From contig JADWOT020000003.1 in assembly GCA_036345935.2 (NCBI GenBank), positions 18,184,509 to 18,248,508 on the forward strand: a DNA stretch of 64,000 bases. The letters run 5' to 3'. The position numbers were made by a program, and so were the translations under genes. This document shows, in pieces, positions 63,164-64,000 of this stretch (position 1 is its first letter; every line of letters begins with the position of its first letter). The notes below the pieces were generated by a model. That model did no database searches and was not told the DNA's origin. It was given only the letters and a program-made list of their open reading frames with translations. Source of the DNA: Taenia hydatigena. Its lineage: Eukaryota; Platyhelminthes; Cestoda; Cyclophyllidea; Taeniidae.

Positions 63164-64000
63164 CTACTCCTTGATCTCGCAGGTCAACTCGGGCACAAAA
63201 TTGAGCGTCAGCACGTAGGGCCTACTGGCCGTAAAGACAGGAGCTAGGAGCTTTTGGAAGAAGACAGGAGAGTGGCCATCCTTCTTTTTCTCCGTAATTG
63301 AAGGGAACCAATCCGACTCGATTTGACGGCTTGCGAAGAAAGCCACTGAGTTTTCCGACGGACTGGTGCGCACCACCTCGCTGAAGCACAAAGGGTGAGG
63401 GGTAAATTAAAGGAGAGCGGCATCATCCTCACCCAGATGAATTAGAACTTACGTCAGTAGGTCTTCCAACTTTTGGCATTGCTCTAGAGTAAAGATGCCA
63501 GAAATGGTGAGGATTGTTGCGCCCCTCAGACAAATCGCTTCGCCCGGTGCGAAGGCTGACACACGACGCGAAGACAGAGGTGACAAGTAACTGTCACTAC
63601 AGTGGGAGAAAAAAGCCATTTACTTAATGTAAGCAGATTTGCGCAAAGGAGGCTAAGTTCAACTCACTTTGCAGGATAGACACCAGCGGCCATCTGTTGA
63701 AGAGTGGAGTGCGCGATGCGAGCAGACTCGTGGTCGACCGAGGAGCCTGATGGATGATCGACGGAGGAGTTGGCTTCAATAAACCGTGGGACTTCAGCTC
63801 CGGCCTCTAGGTTGCACACTTCCACTGTAGGAATTGCCTAAAGGAAAAACAGTGTGTAGACCGTTTCTTCGTTGTCAATAATCCCATTTAACAAATGGCT
63901 AGGGTGACAAATTATTATCACTATTAGCTTCCACAATGTGAGAGTTAGCTAGTAGAAACTGAAGGACGAGCCATCCTTCCGATTGACGGACTTACAATAC
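63164..64000 (-). CDS. C-terminal exons of an unrecognised conserved-looking gene (partial at right edge)
   Basis: Three minus-strand exons join in phase: 63837-63668, 63596-63453 and 63380-63164 (stop TAG at 63166-63164). A further exon begins at 64000-63996, just before a GTAAGT donor. All junctions are GT-AG. The encoded tail of about 176 residues includes TVEVCNLEAGAEVPRFIEAN, FAPGEAICLRGATILTISG, FTLEQCQKLEDLL and a C-terminal RPYVLTLNFVPELTCEIKE. The sequence looks protein-like and well ordered, with beta-rich stretches, but I could not assign a family. Most of the gene lies beyond the window. Confidence 0.65.

Noticed and set aside
1..64000. CRISPR arrays, operons, rRNA or tRNA genes
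   Set aside because: The window is clearly eukaryotic nuclear DNA; no spaced direct repeats and no RNA gene that I could recognise were found by reading.

Overview
The window is nuclear DNA of an animal, most likely a parasitic flatworm and probably a tapeworm. Genes are split by spliceosomal introns, several only 28 to 33 nt long, and are separated by long stretches of decayed, repetitive, moderately AT-rich DNA. The species assignment is inference; no search was run. Exon boundaries were placed by hand from reading phase, GT/GC-AG signals and remembered family sequence.

Layout: (1) 1-1915, minus strand: 5' part of ECM29, the proteasome adaptor/scaffold, running off the left edge. (2) 2312-3182, plus: complete EMC4, head to head with ECM29. 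(3) 4742-5501: a weak candidate for a small secreted protein. (4) 6050-7834, plus: a six-exon gene for a protein with three FAR1/ZSWIM-like zinc-binding repeats. (5) 10552-29464, plus: a complete axonemal outer-arm dynein heavy chain of the DNAH9/11/17 (beta) type, with 27 exons and about 4,530 residues; its 5' half is finely split and its last exon is 5.4 kb. (6) 29.5-58.4 kb: almost gene-free DNA in which markers recur in the same order about three times. Each later copy starts with a broken remnant of the dynein C-terminal coding sequence, so I read it as a decayed tandem or segmental duplication. It also holds an integrin-beta-like pseudogene, a long inverted repeat, a roughly 420-bp CTC microsatellite, a possible retroelement gag scrap and one small intact coiled-coil ORF. 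(7) 59081-61512, plus: a FoxC-like forkhead transcription factor with three exons, preceded by a cluster of CCAAT boxes. (8) 63164-64000, minus: the last exons of a conserved-looking gene I do not recognise.

The genes do not form a pathway or an operon. ECM29 and EMC4 are housekeeping protein-quality genes that may share a promoter; the dynein is a ciliary motor; the forkhead gene is developmental. The most unusual features are the dynein-seeded decayed array, a GC-AG intron that cuts the AAA1 Walker A motif, the micro-introns, and the triple-repeat zinc-binding protein. No CRISPR, rRNA or tRNA was seen.
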